Position numbers and translations under genes: made by a program. Source: Candidatus Methylophosphatis haderslevensis (GTDB lineage: Bacteria; Pseudomonadota; Gammaproteobacteria; Burkholderiales; Rhodocyclaceae). From it: DNA of 64,000 bases. Positions 24,987 to 33,131 of the stretch are shown here, piece after piece. The stretch is from assembly GCA_016711925.1 (NCBI GenBank), contig JADJSA010000002.1:1-64000 (forward strand), read 5' to 3'. Each line of letters starts with the position of its first letter. The first letter of the stretch is position 1. Under the pieces are notes generated by a model that had not been told where the DNA came from, did not search any database, and saw only the letters and a list, made by a program, of their open reading frames with translations.

Positions 24987-26063
24987 ATGATACCCAGCGC
25001 ATTGATCGCCCGGCTGAAGATGCTGGCCGAGTCGACCATCCAGTCGACCGAGCCGGTACGCGCGCTGCGTCCCGATCCCCAGCGATCCGATCCGCTGCCG
25101 TTCAATCCCGGCGACCGGGTGCGGGCCTCGATCGTGAATTTGCAGCCGGACGGCACCTATCGTGCGCAGATCGCCGGCCGCTTGCTGAGTGTGTCGCTGC
25201 CGGCGCCTGCCAAGCCGGGCGAGGAAATCGATCTTGAGATAACCGGGCGTACCGCCGAGCCCGGCAAAAGCGGCGAGCAGGCCACAATCACGGCCCGCAT
25301 CGCTGGGCCGGCCGCCTCGGCAGTGCCGTCGCCGCAACTTTCACGCGCCGCGCAGGTGATTGGCGCCCTGCTGACCGGCACGGATGCAAAACCGATTCCG
25401 TTGGCACCGGGTGCGTCCCTGATGCCTGCGGCCGGCGCTGATGCGCAGCAAATCGCCCCGGCGCTGCGTGAAGCCGTGGCGCGCAGCGGTGTGTTCTACG
25501 AATCGCACCAGGCCCAGTGGGTCGACGGCCGAGCGACGCTCGGCGCACTGCTGCAGGAGCCGCAGGCGAAGCTGCCGCCCGGCACGACACTCGCGCTGCC
25601 GGCCCGGGAATCGATTCCCTTGAACGCGAACGCGCAGGCTCCCGCCTTGCTGTCCGAGGATGGCAAGCAACGGGTCGCAACCGGCGAACCCGGACAGGGG
25701 CACGACGTTACCGCCATCCTGCACAAACAGCTCGACACGCTGGCGACACAACAATTGTCATGGCAGGTGCAGCTCTGGCCAGGTCAGCAGCTCGATTGGC
25801 AGATCGACGCGCCGTTCGAGCGCGAAGCCCGGTCGGCCGACGGCGAGACGCCGGAATGGCGCACACGCCTGCGACTCATTCTGCCGCGGCTCGGCGACGT
25901 CAGTGCCGAGTTGGCCATCAGCGGCAACCGTGTCAGTCTGCGCCTGCAGGCGGACGGCGCCAATCATGCCGAGCAGTTGATGCTTGCGCGGCCGGCCCTG
26001 GCGCGCGCGCTGGAGGCAGCCGGCCTGCAACTGTCCCAAGCGACAGTCGCTCATCATGCATGA
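24987..26063 (+). CDS. FliK-like flagellar hook-length control family protein
   Basis: 358 residues. The N-terminal 110 residues contain an OB-like or beta-rich stretch (FNPGDRVRASIVNLQPDGTY, then VSLPAPAKPGEEIDLEITGR). The C-terminal 100 residues have the FliK_C (Flg_hook) pattern: TRLRLILPRLGDVSAELAIS, then VSLRLQADGANHAEQLMLAR and ALARALEAAGLQL. It is distinct from the true fliK at 29415-30509 in the other operon. It overlaps the next gene (FlhB-like) by 8 nt, which suggests coupled synthesis. Such pairs of FliK-like plus FlhB C-terminal-like proteins occur in other betaproteobacteria and delta-type loci; the role is unproven. Confidence 0.75.
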   Translation: MIPSALIARLKMLAESTIQSTEPVRALRPDPQRSDPLPFNPGDRVRASIVNLQPDGTYRAQIAGRLLSVSLPAPAKPGEEIDLEITGRTAEPGKSGEQATITARIAGPAASAVPSPQLSRAAQVIGALLTGTDAKPIPLAPGASLMPAAGADAQQIAPALREAVARSGVFYESHQAQWVDGRATLGALLQEPQAKLPPGTTLALPARESIPLNANAQAPALLSEDGKQRVATGEPGQGHDVTAILHKQLDTLATQQLSWQVQLWPGQQLDWQIDAPFEREARSADGETPEWRTRLRLILPRLGDVSAELAISGNRVSLRLQADGANHAEQLMLARPALARALEAAGLQLSQATVAHHA

Positions 26064-26349
26064 GGCGAAGCGCCAGAACGCGATCGCACTGCGCTACGCC
26101 GGCAGCGACGCAGCGCCGCGCGTGGTGGCCAAGGGCAGCGGCCTGATCGCGCAACAGATCATCGAGCGCGCGCAGCAGGCCGGCGTGTTCGTACATGAAT
26201 CGCCGGAGATGGTGGCGCTGCTGATGCAGGTCGACCTCGACGCGCACATCCCTCCGCAACTCTATGTTGCCGTTGCCGAGTTGCTGGCATGGCTCTACCG
26301 CATCGAAAGCGGCCAGGCCTTGGCGCAATCCATGCCACCCGCGAACTGA
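26056..26349 (+). CDS. FlhB C-terminal-domain homologue (EscU/YscU/FlhB-like, cytoplasmic part only)
   Basis: 97 residues: KRQNAIALRYAGSDAAPRVV, AKGSGLIAQQIIERAQQAGV, FVHESPEMVALLMQVDLDAH, then IPPQLYVAVAELLAWLYRIE. This is the FlhB_C fold (switch domain of the export gate) without membrane helices. FlhB normally carries an autocleaved NPTH motif before this part; here the protein starts directly at the equivalent of 'A-VAL-RY', so there is no NPTH. Standalone FlhB-C proteins (sometimes called FhlB or YlqH-like) can partly replace the FlhB C-terminus. It overlaps the FliK-like gene. The ATG at 26056 is used; the longer upstream reading has no ribosome site. Confidence 0.82.
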   Translation: MHEAKRQNAIALRYAGSDAAPRVVAKGSGLIAQQIIERAQQAGVFVHESPEMVALLMQVDLDAHIPPQLYVAVAELLAWLYRIESGQALAQSMPPAN

Positions 26350-26393
26350 CGCAGATTTTCCTTCCATTTCGCACGGCCGACCCTGCCCTCCCA

Positions 26394-26402
26394 TGCTATA
26401 AA
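26394..26402 (+). promoter_or_regulatory. extended -10 promoter of the PilZ gene
   Basis: TGCTATAAA (TGn plus TATAAA) at 26394-26402 is an extended -10 box. It lies 47 nt before the ycgR-like ATG, and no convincing -35 is needed for this class. Confidence 0.5.
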
Positions 26403-26449
26403 TGCGCATCAGCAGGATGCTGTCTACGTTCATTTGATCCAACCCAGCC

Positions 26450-27223
26450 ATGACCCGCGGCGAACCCAATCCATTGCGCTTCGAGTTGCTCAAGTCCGAT
26501 GACTACGCGCACTACATCCAGCGCGAACCGCGCGAGGTACGCTTCATCCTGCGCAACCTGATCGAACGGCGCGCCATGGTAAGCACGTATTTCGGGCCGA
26601 CCGGCGATTTTCTGCTGACCACCGTGCTGGGGTTGTCGACCGACGAGAACAGCCTTTACCTGGATTGGGGTGCGGACGAGGCGCTCAATTCCCGCGTCGC
26701 CGCGTCGGATCAGCTCACCTGCATGACCCAGCTCGACCGGGTGAAGATCCAGTTCCACCTGCAAACCGCCAAACCGACAACTTATGCGGGCTCGAAAGCC
26801 TTCGTGGCACCGGTGCCCGACGCGGTGCTGCGCCTTCAGCGCCGCGAGTATTTTCGACTGGCGACACCGACTATCCACGGAATCACGTGCAGTGTGGTCG
26901 TCGGCGAAGAAGGCGCGGAGGAAGCGCGCGTCAATGCCACCGTGCTCGACATCAGCGGCGGTGGCCTGGCGGTCATGGTGCCGCCGGACGGCACGCCCTT
27001 CGAACCGGACCGCGAATTCCGCAATTGCCGCATCAATCTGCCGGAGGTCGGCACCATCGAAACGCAAATGCGGGTGCGCAGCGTGTTCCGGATCAGCGGC
27101 AAGAACGGCAAACCGATGCTTCGTGCCGGTTGCCAATTCGTCCAGTTGCCAGATTCCCAGGTCTCGATGATCCAGCGCTTCATCCTGCGCATCGAACGCG
27201 AACGGAATACCCGCGCCCGCTGA
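26450..27223 (+). CDS. YcgR/FlgZ-like PilZ-domain flagellar brake
   Basis: 257 residues. Residues 1-125 match the YcgR N-terminal domain (YIQREPREVRFILRNLIERR, LSTDENSLYLDWGADEALNS). Residues about 125-240 form a PilZ domain with the c-di-GMP-binding RxxxR motif in RLQRREYFRLATP and the DxSxxG motif in VLDISGGGLAV. With bound c-di-GMP such proteins act on the flagellar motor to slow or bias rotation, or on the stator. It is encoded at the end of the plus-strand late flagellar cluster with its own extended -10 box, and lies tail to tail with fliN. Intact; both binding motifs are complete. Confidence 0.92.
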   Translation: MTRGEPNPLRFELLKSDDYAHYIQREPREVRFILRNLIERRAMVSTYFGPTGDFLLTTVLGLSTDENSLYLDWGADEALNSRVAASDQLTCMTQLDRVKIQFHLQTAKPTTYAGSKAFVAPVPDAVLRLQRREYFRLATPTIHGITCSVVVGEEGAEEARVNATVLDISGGGLAVMVPPDGTPFEPDREFRNCRINLPEVGTIETQMRVRSVFRISGKNGKPMLRAGCQFVQLPDSQVSMIQRFILRIERERNTRAR

Positions 27224-27229
27224 AGAAAT

Positions 27230-27247
27230 GGCGGCCCGCAGGCCGCC
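27230..27247. terminator. hairpin between convergent pilZ and fliN genes
   Basis: GGCGGCC, CGCA loop, GGCCGCC: a perfect 7-bp stem 6 nt after the PilZ-gene stop and 40 nt past the fliN stop. No T-run on either side, so it is a weak or rho-assisted terminator at best. Confidence 0.4.
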
Positions 27248-27286
27248 CGAATCCCGATTCCTTGCGGAAGGAGGGAGGAGATCGAT

Positions 27287-27724
27287 TCAGCGATTGAGTT
27301 TGCGCATGCGCTCGGAAGGCGTGATGATGTCCGTCAGCCGGATGCCGAACTTGTCGTTCACCACGACCACCTCGCCCTGTGCAATCAGTGTCCCATTGAC
27401 CATCACGTCCATCGGCTCGCCGGCCAGTCCGTCGAGTTCGACTACCGAACCGTGCGCAAGCTGCAGGAGATTGCGGATCGAAATCCTGGTGCGCCCGAGT
27501 TCCACCGTCAGTTGCACCGGAATGTCGAGAATCATGTCGAAGTCCTGCAGGTTGCCGGACTTGCTGCCGGAGTCGCCGAAGTTCTGGAACAACGCCGACG
27601 CGGCGCTGGCGGCCTGCTGGGTCACGGTGCTGGCAGTGGTTGCGGCTTCGGCAGCAGCCTGTTCGCCCATTGCGGCCGCCCAGTCGTCGTCGCTGACCTG
27701 CTGTTCTTCCACGGTTTCAGACAT
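27287..27724 (-). CDS. fliN: flagellar motor switch protein FliN
   Basis: 145 residues, C-ring base protein. An acidic/Ala-rich N-terminus is followed by the SpoA domain: DMILDIPVQLTVELGRTRIS, NLLQLAHGSVVELDGLAGEP, DVMVNGTLIAQGEVVVVNDK and FGIRLTDIITPSERMRKL, all nearly invariant in FliN. It overlaps the end of fliM by 8 nt, hence coupled translation. Last gene of the minus-strand fliF...fliN series; fliL-M-N can also be driven by the FliA-type promoter upstream of fliL. Confidence 0.97.
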   Translation of the reverse strand: MSETVEEQQVSDDDWAAAMGEQAAAEAATTASTVTQQAASAASALFQNFGDSGSKSGNLQDFDMILDIPVQLTVELGRTRISIRNLLQLAHGSVVELDGLAGEPMDVMVNGTLIAQGEVVVVNDKFGIRLTDIITPSERMRKLNR

Positions 27725-28721
27725 GTTGTTCTCCTGATCTTGCGTGCGCCAATTCGGGTTCGTTCAAAAATCTGTCTATCCTGAGCGCATAGCGGCCGTT
27801 CTGAATGCCGTACTGGCACTCGACCACCGGCACGCCATCGACCGCGCCGCTGATACGCTGAGGAATCTGCAGCGGTATCACGTCGCCGGCTTTCATGTTC
27901 AGTATCTGACGCAGCGAAATTGTCGAACTGCCCAGCGTACTGACGAGATCCACCTCGGCGCCCTGAAGTTGCCGCGTCAGCGTGCCGGTCCACCTCGCGT
28001 CCTGGCCGGCCTGATCGCTTTGCGTGGTGCTGTTGAGCAGGTCGCGTATCGGTTCGACCATCGAATACGGAAAACAGACATGCATGTCAGCCGTCGCGCC
28101 ACCGAACTCCAGGGTGAACGTGGTCGCGATCGAGATCTCCGACGGGGTCGCGATGTTGGCGAACTGGTGGTTCATTTCCGATCGCACGAACTCGAGCTTG
28201 ATCTCGAAAACCGGCCGCCAGGCCTTCTCGAACTCGCCGAATACCACGTTGAGCAGACCGCGGATGATGCGCTGTTCGGTCGGCGTGAACTCGCGGCCTT
28301 CGACGCGCGTGTGGAACCGCCCGTCGCCGCCGAACATGTTGTCGACGACCAGGAATACCAGATTCGGATCGAAGACGATCAGGCCGGTGCCGCGCAGCGG
28401 TTTGGCCTGAACCAGATTCAGGTTGGTCGGCACCACGAGGTTGCGCACGAACTCGCCGTACTTTTGCACCCGGATCGGACCGACCGAAATCTCGGCGCTG
28501 CGATGCATGTAATTGAACAGACCGATTCGCAGATTGCGCGCGAAGCGTTCGTGAATCAACTCCAGCGTGGGCATGCGCCCGCGTACGATGCGCTCCTGCG
28601 TGGCGAGGTTGTACGGCCGCACGCCATCGGACGGCTCATCCGCCGGCTGCTCGTCTGCATCGCCGGTGACGCCCTTGAGCAGGGCATCGACTTCATCCTG
28701 CGACAGAAAATCCTGCGACAT
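27717..28721 (-). CDS. fliM: flagellar motor switch protein FliM
   Basis: 334 residues. The N-terminal CheY-binding motif is present (DFLSQDEVDALLKGVTGD, the LSQxEIDALL signature). The middle domain has YNLATQERIVRGRMPTLELI, then FARNLRIGLFNYMHRSAEIS and GTGLIVFDPNLVFLVVDNMF with GGDGRF. The C-terminal SpoA-like domain has VDLVSTLGSSTISLRQILNM and KAGDVIPLQIPQRISGAVDG. The length is typical. It lies 17 nt after fliL. It binds phospho-CheY and sets rotation direction. Intact. Confidence 0.97.
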   Translation of the reverse strand: MSQDFLSQDEVDALLKGVTGDADEQPADEPSDGVRPYNLATQERIVRGRMPTLELIHERFARNLRIGLFNYMHRSAEISVGPIRVQKYGEFVRNLVVPTNLNLVQAKPLRGTGLIVFDPNLVFLVVDNMFGGDGRFHTRVEGREFTPTEQRIIRGLLNVVFGEFEKAWRPVFEIKLEFVRSEMNHQFANIATPSEISIATTFTLEFGGATADMHVCFPYSMVEPIRDLLNSTTQSDQAGQDARWTGTLTRQLQGAEVDLVSTLGSSTISLRQILNMKAGDVIPLQIPQRISGAVDGVPVVECQYGIQNGRYALRIDRFLNEPELAHARSGEQHV

Positions 28722-28738
28722 GGTCAGCCCTTGCGACC

Positions 28739-29329
28739 CTACTGGATGATGAAGGAGGTAAACAGAACCGAGACCACCGGCCCCTCAACCGCATCCTTCT
28801 TGGCCTTGCCGTCGGGCTCCTTGGCGCCCTTGACTTGCGACTTGGACCCGAACCCCAGCACGTCGTTGGCGGCGGACATGATTTCGCCGGCAAGCGCCTC
28901 GCGACCGTCGACCCCCTGCAACTCGGATGCCTTCTTGCCCGACAGCAGCATCAACACGCGATGGCGCAGCTCGGGCATGTAGACCTTCAGGTCGTCGGCG
29001 ACATGCGCATCCTCGAGCTTCAGGGTGGCCACCACCTGCAGGTACTGTTCGCCGTTTTCGGGCATCAGGTTGACCGTAAATGGCTCCATCGGCACGAAGG
29101 TGGGCGGCGTGCCCGATTTCCCTTTGGCATGCGCGGTCTTCGCCGGGCCGTGGCCGTCTTCGCCGTCGGCTTCGGCTTCGGCCGCTTTCTTCTTCGACAT
29201 CATGTAGAAGGCGCCGCCGCCCGCCAAGGCAAGCAGCAGCACGCCGATGCCGATGAACAGGATCAGTTTGCTCTTCTTCTTCGGCGGTGCGACTTCGACA
29301 TCGGCGGTTGCGACTGCGGCTTTGGCCAT
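28739..29329 (-). CDS. fliL: flagellar basal-body-associated protein FliL
   Basis: 196 residues. One membrane helix (LILFIGIGVLLLALAGGGAF) follows a short cytosolic Lys-rich stretch (PPKKKSK). The periplasmic part has a charged linker and the FliL core (FVPMEPFTVNLMPENGEQYL, QVVATLKLEDAHVADDLKVY, MPELRHRVLMLLSGKKASEL), then a family-typical end, VVSVLFTSFIIQ. An insertion of about 20 Lys/Asp-rich residues precedes the last strand (SQVKGAKEPDGKAKKDAVEG). FliL surrounds the stator and helps torque generation. A sigma28-type promoter lies 28-54 nt upstream. Confidence 0.95.
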   Translation of the reverse strand: MAKAAVATADVEVAPPKKKSKLILFIGIGVLLLALAGGGAFYMMSKKKAAEAEADGEDGHGPAKTAHAKGKSGTPPTFVPMEPFTVNLMPENGEQYLQVVATLKLEDAHVADDLKVYMPELRHRVLMLLSGKKASELQGVDGREALAGEIMSAANDVLGFGSKSQVKGAKEPDGKAKKDAVEGPVVSVLFTSFIIQ

Positions 29330-29356
29330 CGGGTTTACTCCAAGCGGTTTTCAGTA

Positions 29357-29383
29357 TTATCGAACCGGGAGCGCGCGGCTTTA
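29357..29383 (-). promoter_or_regulatory. sigma28-type promoter of fliL-fliM-fliN
   Basis: On the minus strand TAAA (29383-29380), 15 nt, TTCGATAA (29364-29357). This matches the FliA consensus at all -35 positions and six of eight -10 positions, with exact spacing. It would give fliLMN a late-class promoter inside the fliF operon. Confidence 0.75.
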
Positions 29384-29414
29384 GGGCCGATCAGCGGCCG
29401 TTACGCCCTTCAAA

Positions 29415-30509
29415 TCAGGCGAAGGTGTCGACCATGCCGTCGATCCGCCGGAATGCGGCTGCGGCCGGCGTGACATCCGTCACGGAAGCACCGCTCCCGC
29501 CGCGCGCCGACCGGCCGCCATGGTTGCCGCCGGCATGTCCCTGACCGGCCATGGCGTCGCCGCCCACCGAGGCGCTGGTCAGATTGATGCCGCTATCGGC
29601 GAGGAATTCGCGCAATTTGGGCAAGGCCTGCTCGAGCGCCTCGCGCGCGGCGGGCGTGGCCGCGACGAAGGTGGCCGTGGTCTGGTCGCCGCTGACGCTC
29701 AACTGCACTTCCACGCGACCGAGGTGCGGCGGCGTGAGCACGAGTTCGGCGGAACTGGCCTCCTTGCCGACCAGCATCGATACCTTGCTTCCGAGATCTT
29801 CATGCCAGTTCGGCGAATTGACCGGCGTCGACACCACCAGACGCTCGGCTTCAGCTCTCGGCGATTCCGTGCGCCCATGCGCCACCAGGTGTGCAGCCGA
29901 CTGCATGTCGAATGATTCGTGCTGCAGCGGCAATTCGCGGGCGGCAGGTTCTGCCGTGTTGCCGGCAACAGCGGCATCGACTGCCGCCTTGGTCAAGGCG
30001 TGATCATCGCGGTCGAACAGATCCGCGAATCGCGGCGCGGCGGCGGCGCTCGCCGGCGATCCGCTTGCCGAGTCGGCAACGGCCTTGTCCGCAACACCTG
30101 CAGCCGAAGGCGCGGCGAGTGAGAACTGAGGCGGACTGGCAAGCGGCGTAGCGGCGGCGGCCGATGAAGTATCACTTGCCGGCGCGCCGTGAGGCGTTAC
30201 TGCCATCGGCAACATGAGTCCCTGCAGAAGCACCGACAGATCAACGGGCTGGGCGGACGGATCGATCGGCACAATTGCGCTTTCGCTCGCTTCCGCGCTT
30301 AGTGGCAAGGCGCCGCCGTCGACCATCGGCTGGGTATTGACCATCTGCCGTTCGAGCAACGCAGCGAACTTGCCGGCACCTGCCGCATCGGCGCCCGTCG
30401 CAGCGCCGTTTGCGTCGGAAACCGGATTGCCGGCAGATTGGCCGCTCTGCGTGATCGCTGCGCTGGGTACGGCGGCAACGACGGCCGCGGGAATTGCAAC
30501 ACTGGGCAT
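29415..30509 (-). CDS. fliK: flagellar hook-length control protein FliK
   Basis: 364 residues. The start at 30509 (PSVAIPAAVVAAVPSAAITQ) has TGGAG 8-9 nt upstream; a longer upstream frame overlaps fliJ and is rejected. About 1-240 is Ala/Ser/Pro-rich and probably an extended ruler. The C-terminal domain has VNSPNWHEDLGSKVSMLVGK, SSAELVLTPPHLGRVEVQLS and VSGDQTTATFVAATPAAREA, the conserved P-x-xLG-x-[VIL]-E-[VI] motif of FliK. The tail is Gly/His-rich. It is encoded between fliJ and fliL as in most proteobacteria. It signals the export switch at the proper hook length. Confidence 0.93.
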   Translation of the reverse strand: MPSVAIPAAVVAAVPSAAITQSGQSAGNPVSDANGAATGADAAGAGKFAALLERQMVNTQPMVDGGALPLSAEASESAIVPIDPSAQPVDLSVLLQGLMLPMAVTPHGAPASDTSSAAAATPLASPPQFSLAAPSAAGVADKAVADSASGSPASAAAAPRFADLFDRDDHALTKAAVDAAVAGNTAEPAARELPLQHESFDMQSAAHLVAHGRTESPRAEAERLVVSTPVNSPNWHEDLGSKVSMLVGKEASSAELVLTPPHLGRVEVQLSVSGDQTTATFVAATPAAREALEQALPKLREFLADSGINLTSASVGGDAMAGQGHAGGNHGGRSARGGSGASVTDVTPAAAAFRRIDGMVDTFA

Positions 30510-30531
30510 CGGGTTCTCCAGGGGAATGGCG

Positions 30532-31026
30532 TCAGTTGTCGTAGCAATCAGCAAGCGACGTGCCACCGGTGTCGATACTGTCTTCGAGGTTGCCCTTGAA
30601 GTGCTTCGCCGCGTGTTCGTCAGCAGCCCTCTGGTCCTGCCGCGCTGCGCGACGCGCTTCTTCCGATTCGTGGCGCTGCGCCAGCGTATTGAAGGCCTTG
30701 TGCCGGTTGCGCTGCTCGACGAAGTTCTTCTGGCCGGCGACGGTGCGGTTCTGCGCCTTCCGGCAGATTGCGCCCTGCTGCTCGATCGCTTCGTCGAGTT
30801 TGGCAAGGAAGCTCTGGTAGTTGGCCCATTCTTCGGGGCGCATGCCGTTGCGCGCATGGGCAACGAAGCGCGCCTGGTAGTCGGCGCGGTACTGTTGCAG
30901 CAGTTCGAGCTTGCGCGAGTCTTCCGTTTGCGCGGCGATCAACTGCCCGAGCCGTTTGGCGGCGTCATCCGCGCGCGACTGCGCGAGTTCCAGCAGTGTT
31001 TCCAGCGGAAAGCGGCTATTGCTCAT
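30532..31026 (-). CDS. fliJ: flagellar export protein FliJ
   Basis: 164 residues, almost entirely coiled-coil (FPLETLLELAQSRADDAAKR, LGQLIAAQTEDSRKLELLQQ, VAGQKNFVEQRNRHKAFNTL). FliJ is the stalk-like subunit of the FliHIJ ATPase complex and contacts FlhA. The gene lies 10 nt after fliI and 22 nt before fliK, the standard order. Intact. Confidence 0.93.
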   Translation of the reverse strand: MSNSRFPLETLLELAQSRADDAAKRLGQLIAAQTEDSRKLELLQQYRADYQARFVAHARNGMRPEEWANYQSFLAKLDEAIEQQGAICRKAQNRTVAGQKNFVEQRNRHKAFNTLAQRHESEEARRAARQDQRAADEHAAKHFKGNLEDSIDTGGTSLADCYDN

Positions 31027-31036
31027 CGCGCAGCAC

Positions 31037-32440
31037 TCACAAAGCCTGGTCGAACAGGCGATGGAGCTTGACCACGCTGTCCTCGTAGTTGTCGCGTTCG
31101 TTCATCTTCTGTTGCAGGAAAGCCTCGAATTGCGGATACATCGCCACCGCCTTGTCGAGCAGCGGATCGCCGCCCGGCGCATAGGCGCCGACCGCGATCA
31201 GGTCGCGCGAGCGCTGGTAGCGCGAGTACAGTTGCTTGAAGCGGCGGACCAGTTCGAAGTGCGTCGGCTTGACCAGCCCGTGCATTGCGCGCGAGATCGA
31301 CTGTTCGATATCGATGGCCGGGTAGTGGCCGGCCTCGGCCAGTGCCCGGGTCAGCACGAAGTGCCCATCGAGAATGGCGCGCGCCGAGTCGGCGATCGGG
31401 TCCTGCTGATCGTCGCCCTCGGCCAGCACGGTGTAGAAGGCGGTGATCGAACCGCCGCCTTCCGGCCCGTTGCCCGCGCGCTCCACCAACTGCGGCAGGC
31501 GTGCGAAAACGCTGGGCGGATAGCCGCGCGTCACCGGCGGCTCGCCGATCGCCAGGGCGATCTCGCGCTGGGCCATCGCGTAGCGGGTCAGCGAGTCCAT
31601 GATCAACAGTACCTGCCGACCCTGGTCGCGGAAATGCTCGGCAACCGTGGTGGCGTAGGCCGCACCCTGCAGGCGCATCAGCGGACTGGTGTCGGCCGGC
31701 GCCGCCACCACCACGGAACGTCGCAGCCCCTCGCTGCCCAAAATCTGTTCGATGAATTCCTTCACTTCCCGGCCGCGCTCGCCGATCAGGCCGACCACCA
31801 CGACCTCGGCCGCCGTATAGCGCGCCATCATGCCCAGCAGCACCGATTTGCCGACACCCGAACCGGCGAACAAGCCCACCCGCTGGCCGCGGCCGACAGT
31901 GAGCATCGCGTTGATCGTGCGCACGCCGACATCGAGCGAGCGGTCGATCGCCGCGCGTTGCAACGGGTTGACCGGGCGGCTTGCCAGCGAACGCATTTCG
32001 CCGGTGTTGAGCGGTCCGAGCCGGTCGAGCGGCCGGCCGGCGCCATCGACCACGCGACCGAGCAACTTGTCGCCGACCGGCAGGTGCTTGGCGCGATCCT
32101 GCGCACGGCGGCGCGCGAAGATCTTCTCGCCCACCCGCGGCCGCGGGTGGCTTGCTTCGAGCGGGGCGACCTGGGCGCCCGGAGCCAGACCGAAGACATC
32201 GTCGGTCGGCATCATGTAGAGCTTCTCGCCGTGAAAGCCCACCACTTCAGCCTCGACGCCGATCCCGCCACCGACCGAAACACGCACTCCGCTGCCCAGC
32301 GGCAGTTTGATGCCATTGGCTTCCATCACCAGGCCGTTGATGCGGGTCAACGTGCCGCAGGTGGCATAGGGTGTGGCTGCCTCGACGAGTTTGCGGCAGC
32401 CGTCGAGATGTCCGCGCCAGGCCTCGTTGAGGATCGCCAT
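31037..32440 (-). CDS. fliI: flagellum-specific ATPase FliI
   Basis: 467 residues. Walker A is FAGSGVGKSVLLGMMARYT and Walker B is VLLIMDSLTRYAMAQREIAL. The type III ATPase signature EPPVTRGYPPSVFARLPQLV is complete, as is the C-terminal VGAYAPGGDPLLDKAV. The start at 32440 overlaps the fliH stop by one base (TAATG). It energises substrate unloading at the export gate, as a hexamer with FliH and FliJ. The longer in-frame upstream reading lies over fliH and is an artefact. Confidence 0.97.
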   Translation of the reverse strand: MAILNEAWRGHLDGCRKLVEAATPYATCGTLTRINGLVMEANGIKLPLGSGVRVSVGGGIGVEAEVVGFHGEKLYMMPTDDVFGLAPGAQVAPLEASHPRPRVGEKIFARRRAQDRAKHLPVGDKLLGRVVDGAGRPLDRLGPLNTGEMRSLASRPVNPLQRAAIDRSLDVGVRTINAMLTVGRGQRVGLFAGSGVGKSVLLGMMARYTAAEVVVVGLIGERGREVKEFIEQILGSEGLRRSVVVAAPADTSPLMRLQGAAYATTVAEHFRDQGRQVLLIMDSLTRYAMAQREIALAIGEPPVTRGYPPSVFARLPQLVERAGNGPEGGGSITAFYTVLAEGDDQQDPIADSARAILDGHFVLTRALAEAGHYPAIDIEQSISRAMHGLVKPTHFELVRRFKQLYSRYQRSRDLIAVGAYAPGGDPLLDKAVAMYPQFEAFLQQKMNERDNYEDSVVKLHRLFDQAL

Positions 32441-33129
32441 TATGGTGCTGCCGTCCGCGGGTCGGCGACAGGCGCCCAGTCGTCGCGCAGGCCGAGCGAC
32501 TCGACCACCCGCTTCCAGCGCATCTCGACGGTCGCATCGACCTGCGTGCCGGCCGCGTCGAGACGGCATCCGCCGCGCGCAAGCGAGGCATCCTCGCGGA
32601 TTCGGTGCGCGCCGTGCTGCACCTGGTCCGCCAGGTGAACGCGAACCAGTTGCGCATCGTCGGGGTGAACATGGATGCTGACATGCTGGTGTGGCAATTG
32701 TGCGAGCGCCTCGCGCACCACGTCGAGCAGGCATTGCGGCTGGGTTTTCAGCTCGCGCCGTACCACCTGGCGTGCGATTTCGAGTGCCAGGCGAACCAGC
32801 GATTCGCCCACCTGCTGATCGAATTCGCTTACCGCCGTTTCGAGGTGTTCGAGCAGCGTGTTGATCTGCAGCGCTTCCATGCGGACGCGGGCCGTTCCTT
32901 CCTCGTAACCGTGCTCGAAACCGGCCTTGCGGCCGGCCTCGGCCGCTTCGATGTGCATGCGCTCGATTTCGTCGACCGTCGGCATGCGTACCTCGGGCTC
33001 CCCCGCCGATTCTTGCTGCACGGCCGGTTCGCTTGCCGGCCGGTTTGCCGCAACGAATTCCTCCGGCTCCCACTTCAGATAGCGCGGCTCGTGTTCGGGA
33101 CGCAGCGGCGTGACGTTGGCGGCACTCAT
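32440..33129 (-). CDS. fliH: flagellar assembly protein FliH
   Basis: 229 residues. The N-terminus has the short aromatic segment RYLKWEPEEF that interacts with the export apparatus. A Glu/Ala-rich middle with the family's GxxxG-like spacing follows (AEAGRKAGFEHGYEEGTARV), then the V-type E-subunit-like C-terminal domain (LVRLALEIARQVVRRELKTQ, HVSIHVHPDDAQLVRVHLAD, GGCRLDAAGTQVDATVEMRW). It is a negative regulator and anchor of FliI. 2 nt separate it from fliG. Confidence 0.95.
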   Translation of the reverse strand: MSAANVTPLRPEHEPRYLKWEPEEFVAANRPASEPAVQQESAGEPEVRMPTVDEIERMHIEAAEAGRKAGFEHGYEEGTARVRMEALQINTLLEHLETAVSEFDQQVGESLVRLALEIARQVVRRELKTQPQCLLDVVREALAQLPHQHVSIHVHPDDAQLVRVHLADQVQHGAHRIREDASLARGGCRLDAAGTQVDATVEMRWKRVVESLGLRDDWAPVADPRTAAP

Positions 33130-33131
33130 GA

